Program-made: the position numbers and the translations under genes
The notes under the pieces: generated by a model
The model's database searches: none
Told to the model about the DNA's origin: nothing
Seen by the model: only the letters and a program-made list of their open reading frames with translations
Source of the DNA: a virus
Direction: 5' to 3' (one strand)
DNA: 64,000 bases
IMG/VR virus record: IMGVR_UViG_3300044625_001067
Location: 97,473 to 161,472 of that record
In this document: piece after piece, positions 31,969 through 39,857 of the stretch
How the letters are laid out: every line of letters begins with the position of its first letter
Position numbering within the stretch: the first letter of the stretch is position 1

Positions 31969-32035
31969 ATTATACCGTTTCTCCCCCGCAGAAACAAGGG
32001 GGGAAACCGTCAGTGTAGGTACGGTAAACCGCCCC
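31969..32035 (-). promoter_or_regulatory. Promoter/dyad element
   Basis: TTGTTT-17-TATAAT (31974-31969); TTTCTGC..GAGAAAC imperfect dyad; GGGCGGTTTACCG upstream. Confidence 0.83.
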
Positions 32036-32052
32036 ATTGGGCCGATTACAGC

Positions 32053-32472
32053 CTAAAACCCAAACTTCTTGATGGCTTCTCTTTCTTCGACTGTCAATTT
32101 GGCTAACGCACTACGGTGGGCGGCACGGTCTTTTCGTCTGGTCTCGTTAGCTTGCGTCCCCCTTTCAACACGAGAAGTCCATTCCTCGTCTGTTTCAGGA
32201 CGATCACGAAAGTACCTTGTCTCAGCACTACTTCGTGCTTCACCGTACTCGTCGAGATTAGCCGAGACAAAAGTATATATGTTGTCGAACCCCTTTTCTT
32301 TCACTCGCGTAAGGTAATCAACCACTTCTGCTATGCTCCCGGAAAAGATTTGGTCCGGGTAATCAGTGTGTATCCCGCGATAGGATGAATTCCATGTTGA
32401 AGAAAGAGGGGATTCTAACATCCACTCCCGAACGGTGTGGCGGGGATGAAATCTTGGGTTTGGGGTTTCCAC
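32053..32472 (-). CDS. Conserved phage hypothetical (139 aa)
   Basis: YFRDRPETDEEWTSRVERGTQANETRRKDRAAHRSALAKLTVEEREAIKKFG: the ETD.EW..R...L..L..EE...G ending is widespread in phages. Unknown. Confidence 0.7.
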   Translation of the reverse strand: METPNPRFHPRHTVREWMLESPLSSTWNSSYRGIHTDYPDQIFSGSIAEVVDYLTRVKEKGFDNIYTFVSANLDEYGEARSSAETRYFRDRPETDEEWTSRVERGTQANETRRKDRAAHRSALAKLTVEEREAIKKFGF

Positions 32473-32537
32473 GTTGTTAATCGGTTTTAGTTTAAGGGTA
32501 GCTTTTACGGGCTACCCCGGAAGCCTTAAGCGTCGTG

Positions 32538-32990
32538 TCAGATGCAAGTTTGAGAGAGGATGTCAAGATTGGCATCGACCCACTCTTTCCCGTTGCTGTA
32601 CACCTCGTCTTTAACCCCAATCGCAATATAGTCAGGGTGGTACACTTTCGTGTCACCTTCAAGGGTCTCAAGGGTGATCTCGAAGCCGGGGGGCACGGCT
32701 ACTATTTTGGCCAGAGCCTTGCGGCGATACACTCCCACTCCCGAGTTCGGCACAGTCTCTTCCCAGCTATCTGCAAAGATGTCAATCTTGCAAGGGTAGG
32801 GGTGGGACCCGTCTAAAGGTTCGAGTACGTAATCGACCCCTTGAACCGCTGTCAAGTCTCCGTAAGACAAAGAGAAGACTTCTTCTCCAACCGCTTCACG
32901 TTTTTTCACCAAAGTCTTTCGACGGGCAAGGATCGGGGCACCGAACTGAGCTTCAACTTGGGCACCGGTTGAGAAAGTTAGTCGTTTCAC
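32538..32990 (-). CDS. Conserved phage hypothetical (PLDGSHPYPCKIDIFA family)
   Basis: 150 aa. DYVLEPLDGSHPYPCKIDIFADSWEET, GVYRRKALAKIVAVPPGFEITLETLEG and PDYIAIGVKDEVYSN match a small family of large phages. Unknown. Confidence 0.7.
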   Translation of the reverse strand: MKRLTFSTGAQVEAQFGAPILARRKTLVKKREAVGEEVFSLSYGDLTAVQGVDYVLEPLDGSHPYPCKIDIFADSWEETVPNSGVGVYRRKALAKIVAVPPGFEITLETLEGDTKVYHPDYIAIGVKDEVYSNGKEWVDANLDILSQTCI

Positions 32991-33037
32991 TGTTGTTTAA
33001 GTGTGAGGAGATGAATTGGCGTGCCCCCGAAGGGGAA

Positions 33038-33110
33038 AGTTCCAGGTCGGATTCGAACCGACGATACGGGCTTTGCAGGCCCGCGCCTTAGGCCGCTTGG
33101 CGACTGGAAC
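33038..33110 (-). tRNA. tRNA-Cys (anticodon GCA)
   Basis: GTTCCAG/CTGGAAC acceptor, CGGGC stem with loop CTGCAAA, TTCGAAT T loop. Confidence 0.92.
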
Positions 33111-33237
33111 ATTAAACCCTGTTTAAGGGTGCCCAAGGGGGGAGTAAACTATTTAGAGCCGGACGGTGTTGAAGCATTCTGTACCAATCTAAGACGTGTT
33201 CGAGAGATAAGTTTCCAAAGGTGACACATCAAAGACC
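33111..33237. other. Intergenic
   Basis: No ORF, tRNA or promoter element recognised. Confidence 0.3.
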
Positions 33238-33543
33238 TCAGTGGCTGGGGGATGATAACCCACAAACAGTACTTCCCGAAGGTATCGGCCTTGGTTTCTG
33301 CTCACGGGTTTGCCATTTCTTTTCGAGGAACTCAGTATCCCGCTGAATAATTTCGTTAAGCCTTTCGTAAAATCGTTCTAACTTTTGATCGACCTCTTCT
33401 CTGTCTAACGTCCGTGGCATACTGTAGCGACCCTTTTCTAGTGCGACTAATGCGTCACGAACTAAAGTTTTGAGAGATCCCACTTGACTCCCAAGATGAT
33501 ACATCTCGTCTCGCTGCTGGACCAGGGAATTAATGTTTGCCAT
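33238..33543 (-). CDS. Helical hypothetical protein (101 aa)
   Basis: MANINSLVQQRDEMYHLGSQVGSLKTLVRD.. coiled-coil-like with REEVDQKLERFYERLNEIIQRD. Unknown. Confidence 0.6.
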   Translation of the reverse strand: MANINSLVQQRDEMYHLGSQVGSLKTLVRDALVALEKGRYSMPRTLDREEVDQKLERFYERLNEIIQRDTEFLEKKWQTREQKPRPIPSGSTVCGLSSPSH

Positions 33544-33574
33544 GACTTTGTAAGCGAAGGAACTTGGATTGAGA

Positions 33575-33811
33575 TCAGTTAAGCAATAATTGTTCTATTT
33601 GACCAAGGATGGACTCTGTATAACCGGCAATGAAGCCGTAGGCTTGCCTGGGGTCGGTTTCCCCCCGGACCCCTACACAACCGCATTCTGCGCAGTAGTG
33701 CTTTTTACGGGGCTTTTTAGGCCCGTCAGTTTGACCGGACAGAGCCTTGGACCGGGCTTCCTTCTCCGACTGAATGAGTCGGAGGATTTGTTGCTTGGTG
33801 GTGTCTTCCAT
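33575..33811 (-). CDS. Hypothetical protein with CAECGC motif (78 aa)
   Basis: Helical start, basic linker KKPRKKHYCAECGCVGVRGET (possible zinc or Fe-S site), then helical end. First gene after the promoter at 33818. Confidence 0.6.
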   Translation of the reverse strand: MEDTTKQQILRLIQSEKEARSKALSGQTDGPKKPRKKHYCAECGCVGVRGETDPRQAYGFIAGYTESILGQIEQLLLN

Positions 33812-33817
33812 GCACTT

Positions 33818-33882
33818 ACTATACCGTTTCTGCGGGGCAGAACCAAGCCGGGAAACCGGCCAAGGAAAGGCGGTTAACCGCC
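33818..33882 (-). promoter_or_regulatory. Promoter/dyad element
   Basis: TTGGTT-17-TATAGT (33823-33818), TTCTGC-CCC-GCAGAA dyad, GGCCGGTTTCCCGGC and GGCGGTTAACCGCC upstream. Confidence 0.85.
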
Positions 33883-33937
33883 TTCAACCGAACGGGAACT
33901 TACAAACTCTTTTAGCTTCTGCAGGACTCCTATGGCG

Positions 33938-34303
33938 TTAAATCTGTGAAAAGACCAGGGCCAAGTAAGTGAGTTGGTGAAGAAGCTGGTCAATGCCGAT
34001 GAGAACCCAGAACTCCTTGTTGGTGGGTGAGAGCCTTAGGGTTCGAGCGAGATTTTGCTTTAACCAGTCAATGTGATAGTGTAGCACACCATCAATCAAC
34101 CCTAAGAGGATGGACTCGGTGGGAAAGAAGGGTAGGAACACGAGCATTGTTGCAAGTGCATGCTTCGCCGAGTGCTGTATTCCAACAGGATGGAGGTAGG
34201 TGCCCTTGTGCTTCACCTCGTCGTCTGTTTGCAACAACCAGTCCACAACAAAGTGCTTGACAAGGAGCAAAGTCACAAGGAGCAAGACTCGTGAGGAATC
34301 CAT
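33938..34303 (-). CDS. DUF3307-like membrane protein
   Basis: 121 aa from MDSSRVLLLV. Membrane spans plus HFVVDWLLQTDDEVKHKGTYLHPVGIQHSAKHALAT and LHYHIDWLKQ..LLHQLTYLALVF, the conserved H/D pattern of DUF3307 proteins. Unknown function in membrane. Confidence 0.75.
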   Translation of the reverse strand: MDSSRVLLLVTLLLVKHFVVDWLLQTDDEVKHKGTYLHPVGIQHSAKHALATMLVFLPFFPTESILLGLIDGVLHYHIDWLKQNLARTLRLSPTNKEFWVLIGIDQLLHQLTYLALVFSQI

Positions 34304-34326
34304 ACAAATACTCGCACTCAAAGATA

Positions 34327-34397
34327 AGCCCCCAGCGAGAGTTGAACTCGCGTCTCCTCCTTACCAAAGAGGTACTCTGCCACTGAGCTATGGGGGC
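34327..34397 (-). tRNA. tRNA-Thr (anticodon GGT)
   Basis: GCCCCCA/TGGGGGC acceptor, CCTCT stem with loop TTGGTAA. Reads ACC/ACT. Confidence 0.9.
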
Positions 34398-34512
34398 GTT
34401 CACCAGGAAGAACCTGGAAACCGGCACGGTAGCTACATACCTGAGATGCGAAGGCGCATTGCCAGATTTCCACATTGTGAAAACTTTGCCCTTCCTCCAG
34501 ATTCAGAGCAAA

Positions 34513-34584
34513 TGGGAGATACTGGGATCGAACCAGTGACGGCCTGTTTGTAGGACAGGTGCTCTACCGCTGAGCTAATCTCCC
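34513..34584 (-). tRNA. tRNA-Val (anticodon TAC)
   Basis: GGGAGAT/ATCTCCC acceptor, CCTGT stem with loop CCTACAA, TTCGATC T loop. Confidence 0.92.
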
Positions 34585-34615
34585 GATAAGGGGCAACTTT
34601 AATTGCCCGCGTATT

Positions 34616-34810
34616 TCAGTCCAGGAGGACAAAAACGGAGTTTTGTATCACGTCCGACCCAAAGAAGACAGGACCGTCCTCCGTATCAAAATTGAAGTAC
34701 TCAAGATCCTTCAGCTTAGTAGTTAACATCTGGGTGAGTTCTTTCCTTTGGTTTAGGTGAAGATCCACATACACGAAGACCCCCATAGGGGTGATTGCTC
34801 TGATTTTCAT
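34616..34810 (-). CDS. Small hypothetical protein (64 aa)
   Basis: MKIRAITPMGVFVYVDLHLNQRKELTQMLTTKL..; alpha/beta, cyanophage-like. Unknown. Confidence 0.65.
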   Translation of the reverse strand: MKIRAITPMGVFVYVDLHLNQRKELTQMLTTKLKDLEYFNFDTEDGPVFFGSDVIQNSVFVLLD

Positions 34811-34825
34811 CGTTGGCTCTAGGGT

Positions 34826-35065
34826 TCAGGGGGCGAGTCGAAGGTAGTTAACTACCAGCTCAATAAAGAAGTCGTCGGTGTGCCCGTTCCCATGAATCTG
34901 AACAAACTCACGAAGCCGGTTCCGAATCTCACTGTGAGTTACAGTACCGTTGTCGAGAAGGTCAATTAGCTGTCCAGAAATGGACACGCAAAGCTCGTTC
35001 TCTTCACGAGCACTGAGGCACCGAATGCTGCCGAAGGAAGTTTCAGGCATTGGAGAGGAGTTCAT
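34826..35065 (-). CDS. Hypothetical protein, paralogue of the 41368 gene
   Basis: 79 aa; TSFGSIRCLSAREENELCVSISGQLIDLLDN..GNGHTDDFFIELVV aligns along its length with the protein at 41368-41592 (SFG/TFG, LSAR..ELCVSI.G.L, GNGH.DDFF). A recent duplication flanking part of the tRNA array. Confidence 0.7.
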   Translation of the reverse strand: MNSSPMPETSFGSIRCLSAREENELCVSISGQLIDLLDNGTVTHSEIRNRLREFVQIHGNGHTDDFFIELVVNYLRLAP

Positions 35066-35252
35066 GCTCGCGGCCTGCCTCGATCCCTGCGTCTAAGAGA
35101 GCCATAACAAGGGATAGAAACCTCGCTTGAGACACAGGGTCTGGGTCAATGTGGCTTTCGGAAAACCGCTTGACACGGTCAAGCAGACCGGGGGTTTCGT
35201 TTAGGGGCTTGACACGGTCAAGCAGACCGGGGGTTTCGTTTAGGGGGTCCAT
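35043..35252 (-). CDS. Hypothetical protein with tandem peptide repeat
   Basis: 69 aa; PLNETPGLLDRVK occurs twice in tandem from a perfect 39-nt repeat. The rest is helical (QARFLSLVMALLDAGIEAG). Overlaps the 34826 gene. Confidence 0.6.
   Translation of the reverse strand: MDPLNETPGLLDRVKPLNETPGLLDRVKRFSESHIDPDPVSQARFLSLVMALLDAGIEAGREHELLSNA
35169..35246. repeat. Perfect 39-nt tandem repeat (2 copies)
   Basis: 35169-35207 and 35208-35246 are identical and in frame with the 35043 gene (13 residues each). Each unit also contains the palindrome TTGACACGGTCAA-like. Confidence 0.95.
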
Positions 35253-35275
35253 GGTGCTTTGGTTTCAGCCTAACT

Positions 35276-35338
35276 ACTATAGCGTGTCTGCGGCGCAGAA
35301 ACAAGGGTGGAAACCGTCCGGGTTGGGGCGGTAACCCC
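35276..35338 (-). promoter_or_regulatory. Promoter/dyad element
   Basis: TTGTTT-17-TATAGT (35281-35276), TTTCTGC-GCC-GCAGACA dyad, GGACGGTTTCCACCC upstream. Confidence 0.85.
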
Positions 35339-35359
35339 TGCTATCCAAAGGTTAGGGCC

Positions 35360-35923
35360 TCAAGTTTGAAAACACCCGTAGTAGGCTCGTCCGTAGCACC
35401 CGAACTCGGACAGGTTGGTGGTGCAGCCTGGCTGGCCTATCCACTCATTGAGAGAAACTTCGGTGAGTTCGTGAGGGTGGCCATCGTGGGCAGGAACGTC
35501 AACCCACTCGAAAATTCGAAAAATCGGTGCGGCTCGCAGGGCGTTCCGAATGATTTTGGCGGGGTCTACGGTGTGCTGGAGGCAATTGTACATCCATACC
35601 TCGTCCCACCCTTCCTCTTCAATTTCTTCACCCAACGAAACTGAGACCGAGATATTTTTACTCGCGTACCGGTCAACGGTCCATTGGGGGTAGACAATTG
35701 GGTCTACAACTTTCCCTTCAGATAGGTTTACAGCTTTTAGGAGAAGACTACTCGGGCCACCCCCAATATCAAGGACTCTCTTTCCGGCCACGTCAAAACC
35801 GTAGTGAGTCTGACGCAATCCCATTAATCGACCGTAGACAAACTGCTTCGTTTCTTCGTCGTAAGTATTGCAACAGTCGCCCCAATAGGCTTTTTCAAAC
35901 TCATAGTCTTCGTCGTGACTCAT
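35360..35923 (-). CDS. SAM-dependent methyltransferase
   Basis: 187 aa from MSHDEDYEFEKAYWGDCCNTY. Class I motif I is VLDIGGGPSSLL; then VVDPIVYPQWTVDRY and MYNCLQHTVDP (motif IV region). Related genes occur in large phages; the substrate (small molecule, RNA or cap-like) is unclear. Confidence 0.8.
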   Translation of the reverse strand: MSHDEDYEFEKAYWGDCCNTYDEETKQFVYGRLMGLRQTHYGFDVAGKRVLDIGGGPSSLLLKAVNLSEGKVVDPIVYPQWTVDRYASKNISVSVSLGEEIEEEGWDEVWMYNCLQHTVDPAKIIRNALRAAPIFRIFEWVDVPAHDGHPHELTEVSLNEWIGQPGCTTNLSEFGCYGRAYYGCFQT

Positions 35924-35967
35924 TTTAGAGTACCGTGGTTTACGGGGGGTTTGCGCTAGCAAAACAA

Positions 35968-36050
35968 TGGGTGTGGTAAGGATTCGAACCTACGTGTGCA
36001 TAACAAACCGGGTTACAGCCGGTTCCCTTCGACCGCTCGGGCACACACCC
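35968..36050 (-). tRNA. tRNA-Tyr (anticodon GTA), copy 1
   Basis: Class II tRNA: GGGTGTG/CACACCC acceptor, ACCGG stem with loop CTGTAAC, long variable arm, TTCGAAT T loop. A second tRNA-Tyr is at 43608 with the same anticodon arm. Confidence 0.92.
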
Positions 36051-36082
36051 TTTTACTTTGAGCTGTGACTCAAAGGTTGTAC

Positions 36083-36134
36083 AAGATGATTGTTTTTCTA
36101 CCAAAAAGAAATTTGTGAATCGCTGAATCATCTT
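36083..36134 (-). repeat. 52-nt stem element, copy 1
   Basis: Ends AAGATGATT and AATCATCTT pair (9 bp). Identical along all 52 nt to copy 2 at 36872-36923; a diverged copy is at 40071. Each lies between two tRNA genes. Confidence 0.9.
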
Positions 36135-36155
36135 AGTTTTGCATTCGCAAAACAG

Positions 36156-36227
36156 TCCGAGAGGGGAATTTCGAAATCCCGACTTCTGGTTCCCAAAACC
36201 AGCGCTCTTCCTCTGAGCTACCCCCGG
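36156..36227 (-). tRNA. tRNA-Pro (anticodon TGG)
   Basis: CCGGGGG/CTCTCGG acceptor (two G-U), CTGGT stem with loop TTTGGGA. One T-stem mismatch. Confidence 0.85.
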
Positions 36228-36287
36228 TTAGAGCCGTTTCGTCTTATATAGACCCGGACGGACAGACCGGGTGGGGTATTTCCCGAG

Positions 36288-36360
36288 TGGAACCATGGGG
36301 TTACGATCCCCATACCCCCTGCTTGCAAAACAGGTGCTCTACCAATTGAGCTATGGCCCC
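36288..36360 (-). tRNA. tRNA-Ala (anticodon TGC)
   Basis: GGGGCCA/TGGTTCC acceptor, CCTGT stem with loop TTTGCAA. T loop ATCGTAA departs from TTCGA. Confidence 0.85.
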
Positions 36361-36406
36361 TTGCGCTAAGCGTGTAACTTAGGTGTTTTACCCTACTAGG
36401 GGCAAA

Positions 36407-36478
36407 TTGCTCTACCAGGAGTCGAACCTGGGTCTCCCCCCTTATAATGGGGGCGTCCTACCGTTAGACTATGGAGCG
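36407..36478 (-). tRNA. tRNA-Ile (anticodon TAT)
   Basis: CCCCC stem with loop ATTATAA (reads ATA without lysidine), TTCGACT T loop. Acceptor CGCTCCA/TAGAGCA has mismatches at 1-72 and 6-67. Confidence 0.8.
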
Positions 36479-36524
36479 GAGCTCTCTTTATGCTAACGAC
36501 TGCCAATCGTTTCGCAGAGAGGGT

Positions 36525-36620
36525 TGTTTACTTGGCGAGTACTCAACCTGGGACTCTCACCCTTTTGCAAGGTTGTTAGTTTCCCTATGCTAAATCCAAC
36601 TACTTTCAAGGTCGGTGAAC
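36525..36620 (-). pseudogene. Degenerate tRNA-Cys-like remnant
   Basis: The order D-arm-like TTAGCATAGGGAAACTA, loop TTGCAAA and GAGTCCCAGGTTGAG resembles a tRNA-Cys, but the acceptor and T arm do not fold. An intact tRNA-Cys is at 33038. Confidence 0.3.
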
Positions 36621-36680
36621 TTAGGCATTTTCGTCACTTGCTCGGCGAATCCAACCGCTCAGGGCCCATAGCGGTTGGTA

Positions 36681-36752
36681 TCGGAATGGCCGGGATCGAA
36701 CCGACGACTTCTCGCCCCCCAGACGAGCGCTCTCCCTCTGAGCTACATTCCG
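36681..36752 (-). tRNA. tRNA-Pro (anticodon GGG)
   Basis: CGGAATG/CATTCCG acceptor, CTCGT stem with loop CTGGGGG, TTCGATC T loop. Reads CCC/CCT. Confidence 0.88.
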
Positions 36753-36871
36753 TTATAGACCGTTTACCCGCCACGGTCAAGGGGATTTACTTAACTCTCC
36801 AGCTAAAACTGTGAGCAGTGTCGGCACCACTTTCTAAGTCAGTTCCGAAGCTTGTAACCGTGGGGTTAAAC

Positions 36872-36923
36872 AAGATGATTGTTTTTCTACCAAAAAGAAA
36901 TTTGTGAATCGCTGAATCATCTT
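36872..36923 (-). repeat. 52-nt stem element, copy 2
   Basis: Identical to 36083-36134; between tRNA-Phe and tRNA-Pro(GGG). Confidence 0.9.
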
Positions 36924-36961
36924 CGAAAATGCTATCGCATTTCTACCCTGTTAAGGGAAGA

Positions 36962-37033
36962 TCGGAAATCTCGGCATCGAACCGAGTACTCACGGGCTTC
37001 AACCGTGCGCTTTACCCTTCAAGCTCATTTCCG
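36962..37033 (-). tRNA. tRNA-Phe (anticodon GAA)
   Basis: CGGAAAT/ATTTCCG acceptor, CACGG stem with loop TTGAAGC, TTCGATG T loop. Confidence 0.9.
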
Positions 37034-37092
37034 TTGTGTCCCAGGTTTGAACCCCGGAAATTTATCACCTTGGGTGGTACCCCGAAGGCAAA

Positions 37093-37163
37093 CTGGGCGC
37101 ACGGGACTCGAACCCGCAACCTTCCCCATCTCAGAGGACGCTCTGCCATTGAGCTAGCACCCA
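37093..37163 (-). tRNA. Atypical tRNA, anticodon unclear (GAG or Gln-like)
   Basis: T1-A72 acceptor (TGGGTGC/GCGCCCA) and G73 as in tRNA-Gln, canonical D and T arms. The anticodon arm GTCCTCTGAGATGGGGA folds with G-U pairs; U33 alignment gives GAG (Leu codon), but there is no class II variable arm. Confidence 0.6.
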
Positions 37164-37265
37164 AAACTCCCTAGCACAGTATCTGCAAATACCATTTTAA
37201 GGAGGGTTAAGCAATTGCAGTCGCTTCACCTGGGGACTTTCACCCGTTTCCCCGGTGTGGGGTCA

Positions 37266-37336
37266 CGATCCTGAGGGGACTCGAACCCCCCTTCACCGGT
37301 AGACAGCCGGTGGCCTTCCCTGACGGCAACAGGACC
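37266..37336 (-). tRNA. tRNA-Asp (anticodon GTC)
   Basis: GGTCCTG/CAGGATC acceptor with G73, ACCGG stem with loop CTGTCTA. Confidence 0.88.
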
Positions 37337-37602
37337 ATATTCCCGGAGTAAATCCGGGAGGGGCCAGGAAACCACTCCTGGACTTTTGCTGGGCTAGAGC
37401 ACAAACCTCGCCCACAGTGAGTTATCGGCTCATGTCAGGTATCTCACTAACCTTGCACCCCGCTCTTTTTCGTACACGGGGAGTCCCTTGAGCTGGGCAC
37501 GCTGTATCTTTCTGGTTAGGGGGCCAACAGTGCCCTTGCCCGCTTTACTGTATTCCTGACACCGCAACGTGGCGGTCGGTTCTTGCTTAAGCGTTGAGGC
37601 AA
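37337..37602. other. Stretch between tRNA-Asp and tRNA-Arg
   Basis: About 265 nt. Contains a CCCGG(A)..TCCGGG hairpin at 37343-37362 and, on the minus strand, an open frame without ATG ending at 37430 (..CQEYSKAGKGTVGPLTRKIQ..ARLVRYLT). Could be a tiny gene with a TTG start or a remnant. Confidence 0.35.
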
Positions 37603-37676
37603 CACCCTGGGATGGAGTTGAACCATCGATCTTCCGGTTCGTAGCCGGACGCTCTAGTCCACTGAGCTACCAGGGC
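37603..37676 (-). tRNA. tRNA-Arg (anticodon ACG)
   Basis: GCCCTGG/CCAGGGT acceptor, TCCGG stem with loop CTACGAA. A34 would need deamination (TadA) to read CGC. Confidence 0.92.
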
Positions 37677-37704
37677 ATTGTTTTAAGTTCCCGTTAAGAG
37701 AACA

Positions 37705-37786
37705 TACCGACCGAGAGACTCGAACTCTCACTCCTTTCGGAACCTGATTTTGAGTCAGGCGCGACTACCAATTCCGCCAGGCCGGC
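37705..37786 (-). tRNA. tRNA-Leu (anticodon CAA)
   Basis: Class II: GCCGGCC/GGTCGGT acceptor, CCTGA stem with loop CTCAAAA, long variable arm. First tRNA behind the leader block at 37793. Confidence 0.92.
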
Positions 37787-37792
37787 AATGTT

Positions 37793-37910
37793 TAAATTTT
37801 CAAGTTGCCCCGGAAAACCGGGTCGGGGGGTGAGAAACAAAGCTCTCTCAACCACTCCTTTAGTATAACCGGTTTCGCCGTGGGGCGAAAGGGCGGTTTA
37901 CCGTCCCTTT
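37793..37910 (-). promoter_or_regulatory. tRNA-cluster promoter and leader, copy 1
   Basis: TATACT at 37867-37862 with TTTCGCC-CCAC-GGCGAAA dyad and GGGACGGTAAACCGCCC upstream. The transcript leader carries the conserved AAAGGAGTGGTTGAG and GGCAACTTGAAAATTTAAA just before tRNA-Leu. Same block at 41243, 43175 and 43992. Confidence 0.82.
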
Positions 37911-37921
37911 GCTGGGGGTCT

Positions 37922-38092
37922 TCAGGTTAATACGGTGTCCCACACCACCCCAGTAACTGCATCGACAATGTAAATGTCCTCACCAGTTGAGCGGGAAATG
38001 TCGCGAGCTGCGTTTATTGCCTCGCCGTAGCTTGGGTAGCTTTCACCCCCAACAGAATCCCCGGTCACGGCTTTCTTGAGATAAAAGGTCAT
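37922..38092 (-). CDS. Small hypothetical protein (56 aa)
   Basis: MTFYLKKAVTGDSVGGESYPSYGEAINAARDISRS.., alpha/beta; behind the promoters at 38116-38207. Unknown. Confidence 0.6.
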   Translation of the reverse strand: MTFYLKKAVTGDSVGGESYPSYGEAINAARDISRSTGEDIYIVDAVTGVVWDTVLT

Positions 38093-38115
38093 GAGTTTGT
38101 TCCGGCTACAGTGCA

Positions 38116-38207
38116 ATCATAGCGCCTTTCCACCGAAGAGTAAAGGGCGGGTGACCGAACCGCCACCCGAAATTTCTCTCAAGTAGCGGGGTTACGCACC
38201 TACTATA
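38116..38207 (-). promoter_or_regulatory. Two adjacent promoter-like boxes
   Basis: TATGAT (38121-38116) with CTTTACTCTTCGGTGGAAAG-type weak dyad and GGTTCGGTCACCCGCCC, plus a separate TATAGT (38207-38202) preceded by TTTACT. Serves the 38092 gene. Confidence 0.55.
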
Positions 38208-38243
38208 GTGCTACCCTGGCAAAGTAAACGTGAAACACGCAGG

Positions 38244-38414
38244 TTAGAGGTAAGCGGAGCCAAGGATCACTTGTTCGCTCAGTTCATTAGTTCTCTTCAA
38301 GACTTGAGCAGCTTTTAGGAACTTTAACGCCACTATGGGGTTAAGCCCACGAGATTGCTTGTACTTCCCCATTAAAGAAAGGTAAAGTTTTTCCGAGTTA
38401 GTTAATGTATTCAT
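38244..38414 (-). CDS. Small hypothetical protein (56 aa)
   Basis: MNTLTNSEKLYLSLMGKYKQSRGL..; helical. Immediately downstream of the kinase-like effector (20 nt), perhaps a partner. Confidence 0.55.
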   Translation of the reverse strand: MNTLTNSEKLYLSLMGKYKQSRGLNPIVALKFLKAAQVLKRTNELSEQVILGSAYL

Positions 38415-38433
38415 GAGGGGTTCTTTAGAAGAC

Positions 38434-39594
38434 TTACACACCCTTGTATAGGAGGCTAACTAGATCTTTAGCGTCCGCTTCCGAAAGTTTGGACCAAGGG
38501 CCTTGCTCAAAAGTCTTGAGTGGGGATTGTGTACCATGCATATATAGGGCAACCACCTCGTCTTCTGACAAACCGAACTTTTCTTTTAGTTGCTTATCAA
38601 CTTGAAACCTGTTTCTTCTAACAGTTCCCAGTATAGGAAGGTCTTCTTCCAACTTTTTCACGGAGGGCTTCATACTAGCTTTGTCTACTCTATGCATACC
38701 CATGACTTTCCACTCACGGGTTTGCCAATTTCCGTAATTACCTAAAATAGCTCCTGTAGCATCCGCAGGAACTAGGGCTTCTGACCCTTTCCCGTGCTCC
38801 ATGCCGGGGAAGTAGAAGGCACCAAGGGACTCGGCCAAGGAAGCTTTAAAGCTTTGTTGGGAAAGCCCGAAGTCCACCCACCTCCCCTTTCCTGTCTTCT
38901 CTTCTACAAACAGGTTTCCTGGGTGTGCGTCGTTGTGAGCTACACCTAGTCGATGGAGGTCTGCCAAAGCTTTCCAATAAATATCGGCTGCAGGTGTGCC
39001 GGATACTTTTTGTTCGGGATTAGTAGCGAGAGACTCTATATCTCGCCCTGGAACTTTAGTCATGGCTATTCTACCGTGCCTCAACCCCAAGTGCTCCATG
39101 CCCATTTCGTCTGTTCCTTGAGTCTTCAATCTGCCGTTTAAGTCAGCGGCTATTAAGTCCGGGCCGAGATCTTTAGCTCCTACTTTCTTTAAAATACTTG
39201 CCTCATTCTCTCCGAGAATTCCTCTCTTTATATATTGCCCCTTTTCGTTCACGGTTACGAACCCGTAAGCACCGCGTCCGGCCACCTGAGCTACGCTGCC
39301 TTTCTTGTCGGACCAGTCTTCAAAATCAGGGTTACCTGTTCTTTTGAGAATTTTGCTCTCAAGTTTTTTGTCATAACTATGCTCGTTGGACATATCCCAA
39401 TCTTCTCGTCTTGTTGCGGTATCCTTGATTTTATTAGTTTTATCTACGTCTTTCGTTGCATTACCAGAAAGTTTATCCTCAATGGAAATCAAAGACTTTG
39501 AAACTTGTGGACTAAGAGTTGCAGAACACTTTTTAGAACTTTGAACACAGGATGCCCCACAACTCTTTCCGGCTTTACAATTCTTCTTAGTCAT
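38434..39594 (-). CDS. Protein-kinase-like effector with Cys-rich N-terminal tag
   Basis: 386 aa. N-terminal NCKAGKSCGASCVQSSKKC tag, a disordered linker to about residue 100, then a kinase fold: glycine loop AGRGAYGFVTV, Lys in QYIKRGIL, Glu in GENEASIL, catalytic loop HNDAHPGNL (HxDxxxxN) and DFGLS. C-terminal helices follow. It would phosphorylate a protein or small molecule in the host. The tag differs in sequence from the RCV..CRKG tag of the ART/GNAT group but has the same place and Cys spacing style. Base composition is more AT-rich than its neighbours. Confidence 0.8.
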   Translation of the reverse strand: MTKKNCKAGKSCGASCVQSSKKCSATLSPQVSKSLISIEDKLSGNATKDVDKTNKIKDTATRREDWDMSNEHSYDKKLESKILKRTGNPDFEDWSDKKGSVAQVAGRGAYGFVTVNEKGQYIKRGILGENEASILKKVGAKDLGPDLIAADLNGRLKTQGTDEMGMEHLGLRHGRIAMTKVPGRDIESLATNPEQKVSGTPAADIYWKALADLHRLGVAHNDAHPGNLFVEEKTGKGRWVDFGLSQQSFKASLAESLGAFYFPGMEHGKGSEALVPADATGAILGNYGNWQTREWKVMGMHRVDKASMKPSVKKLEEDLPILGTVRRNRFQVDKQLKEKFGLSEDEVVALYMHGTQSPLKTFEQGPWSKLSEADAKDLVSLLYKGV

Positions 39595-39649
39595 GTGTGT
39601 TTGCGCCGATAGCTTAACTTACCCTTACGAGTGATCTTTTAGTTCTGTA

Positions 39650-39720
39650 CACGTGGTAGAGGATTCGAACCCCTACGGGGAGTTTTGGAGACTCCAGTCC
39701 TACCGTTAGACGAACCACGT
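39650..39720 (-). tRNA. tRNA-Trp (anticodon CCA)
   Basis: ACGTGGT/ACCACGT acceptor, GGAGT stem with loop CTCCAAA. Confidence 0.92.
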
Positions 39721-39744
39721 AGGTTTGAGTTTCGCGTTAGCGAA

Positions 39745-39826
39745 AGCGGGTAACAGGATTCGAACCTGCGTGAACTATTCGCCTCTTGTTTGGAAAACAA
39801 GTGCTCTACCGCTGAGCTATACCCGC
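39745..39826 (-). tRNA. tRNA-Gly (anticodon TCC), copy 1
   Basis: GCGGGTA/TACCCGC acceptor, CTTGT stem with loop TTTCCAA; unusually long variable loop for Gly. Confidence 0.88.
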
Positions 39827-39857
39827 ATTTTACTTGAGTTTTTTCGTGAGAGAAAAG

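Noticed and set aside
37430-37602. Possible 45-57 aa minus-strand gene between tRNA-Asp and tRNA-Arg
   Set aside because: Protein-like composition, but no ATG/GTG start and it would begin inside a tRNA; left as an unassigned stretch.
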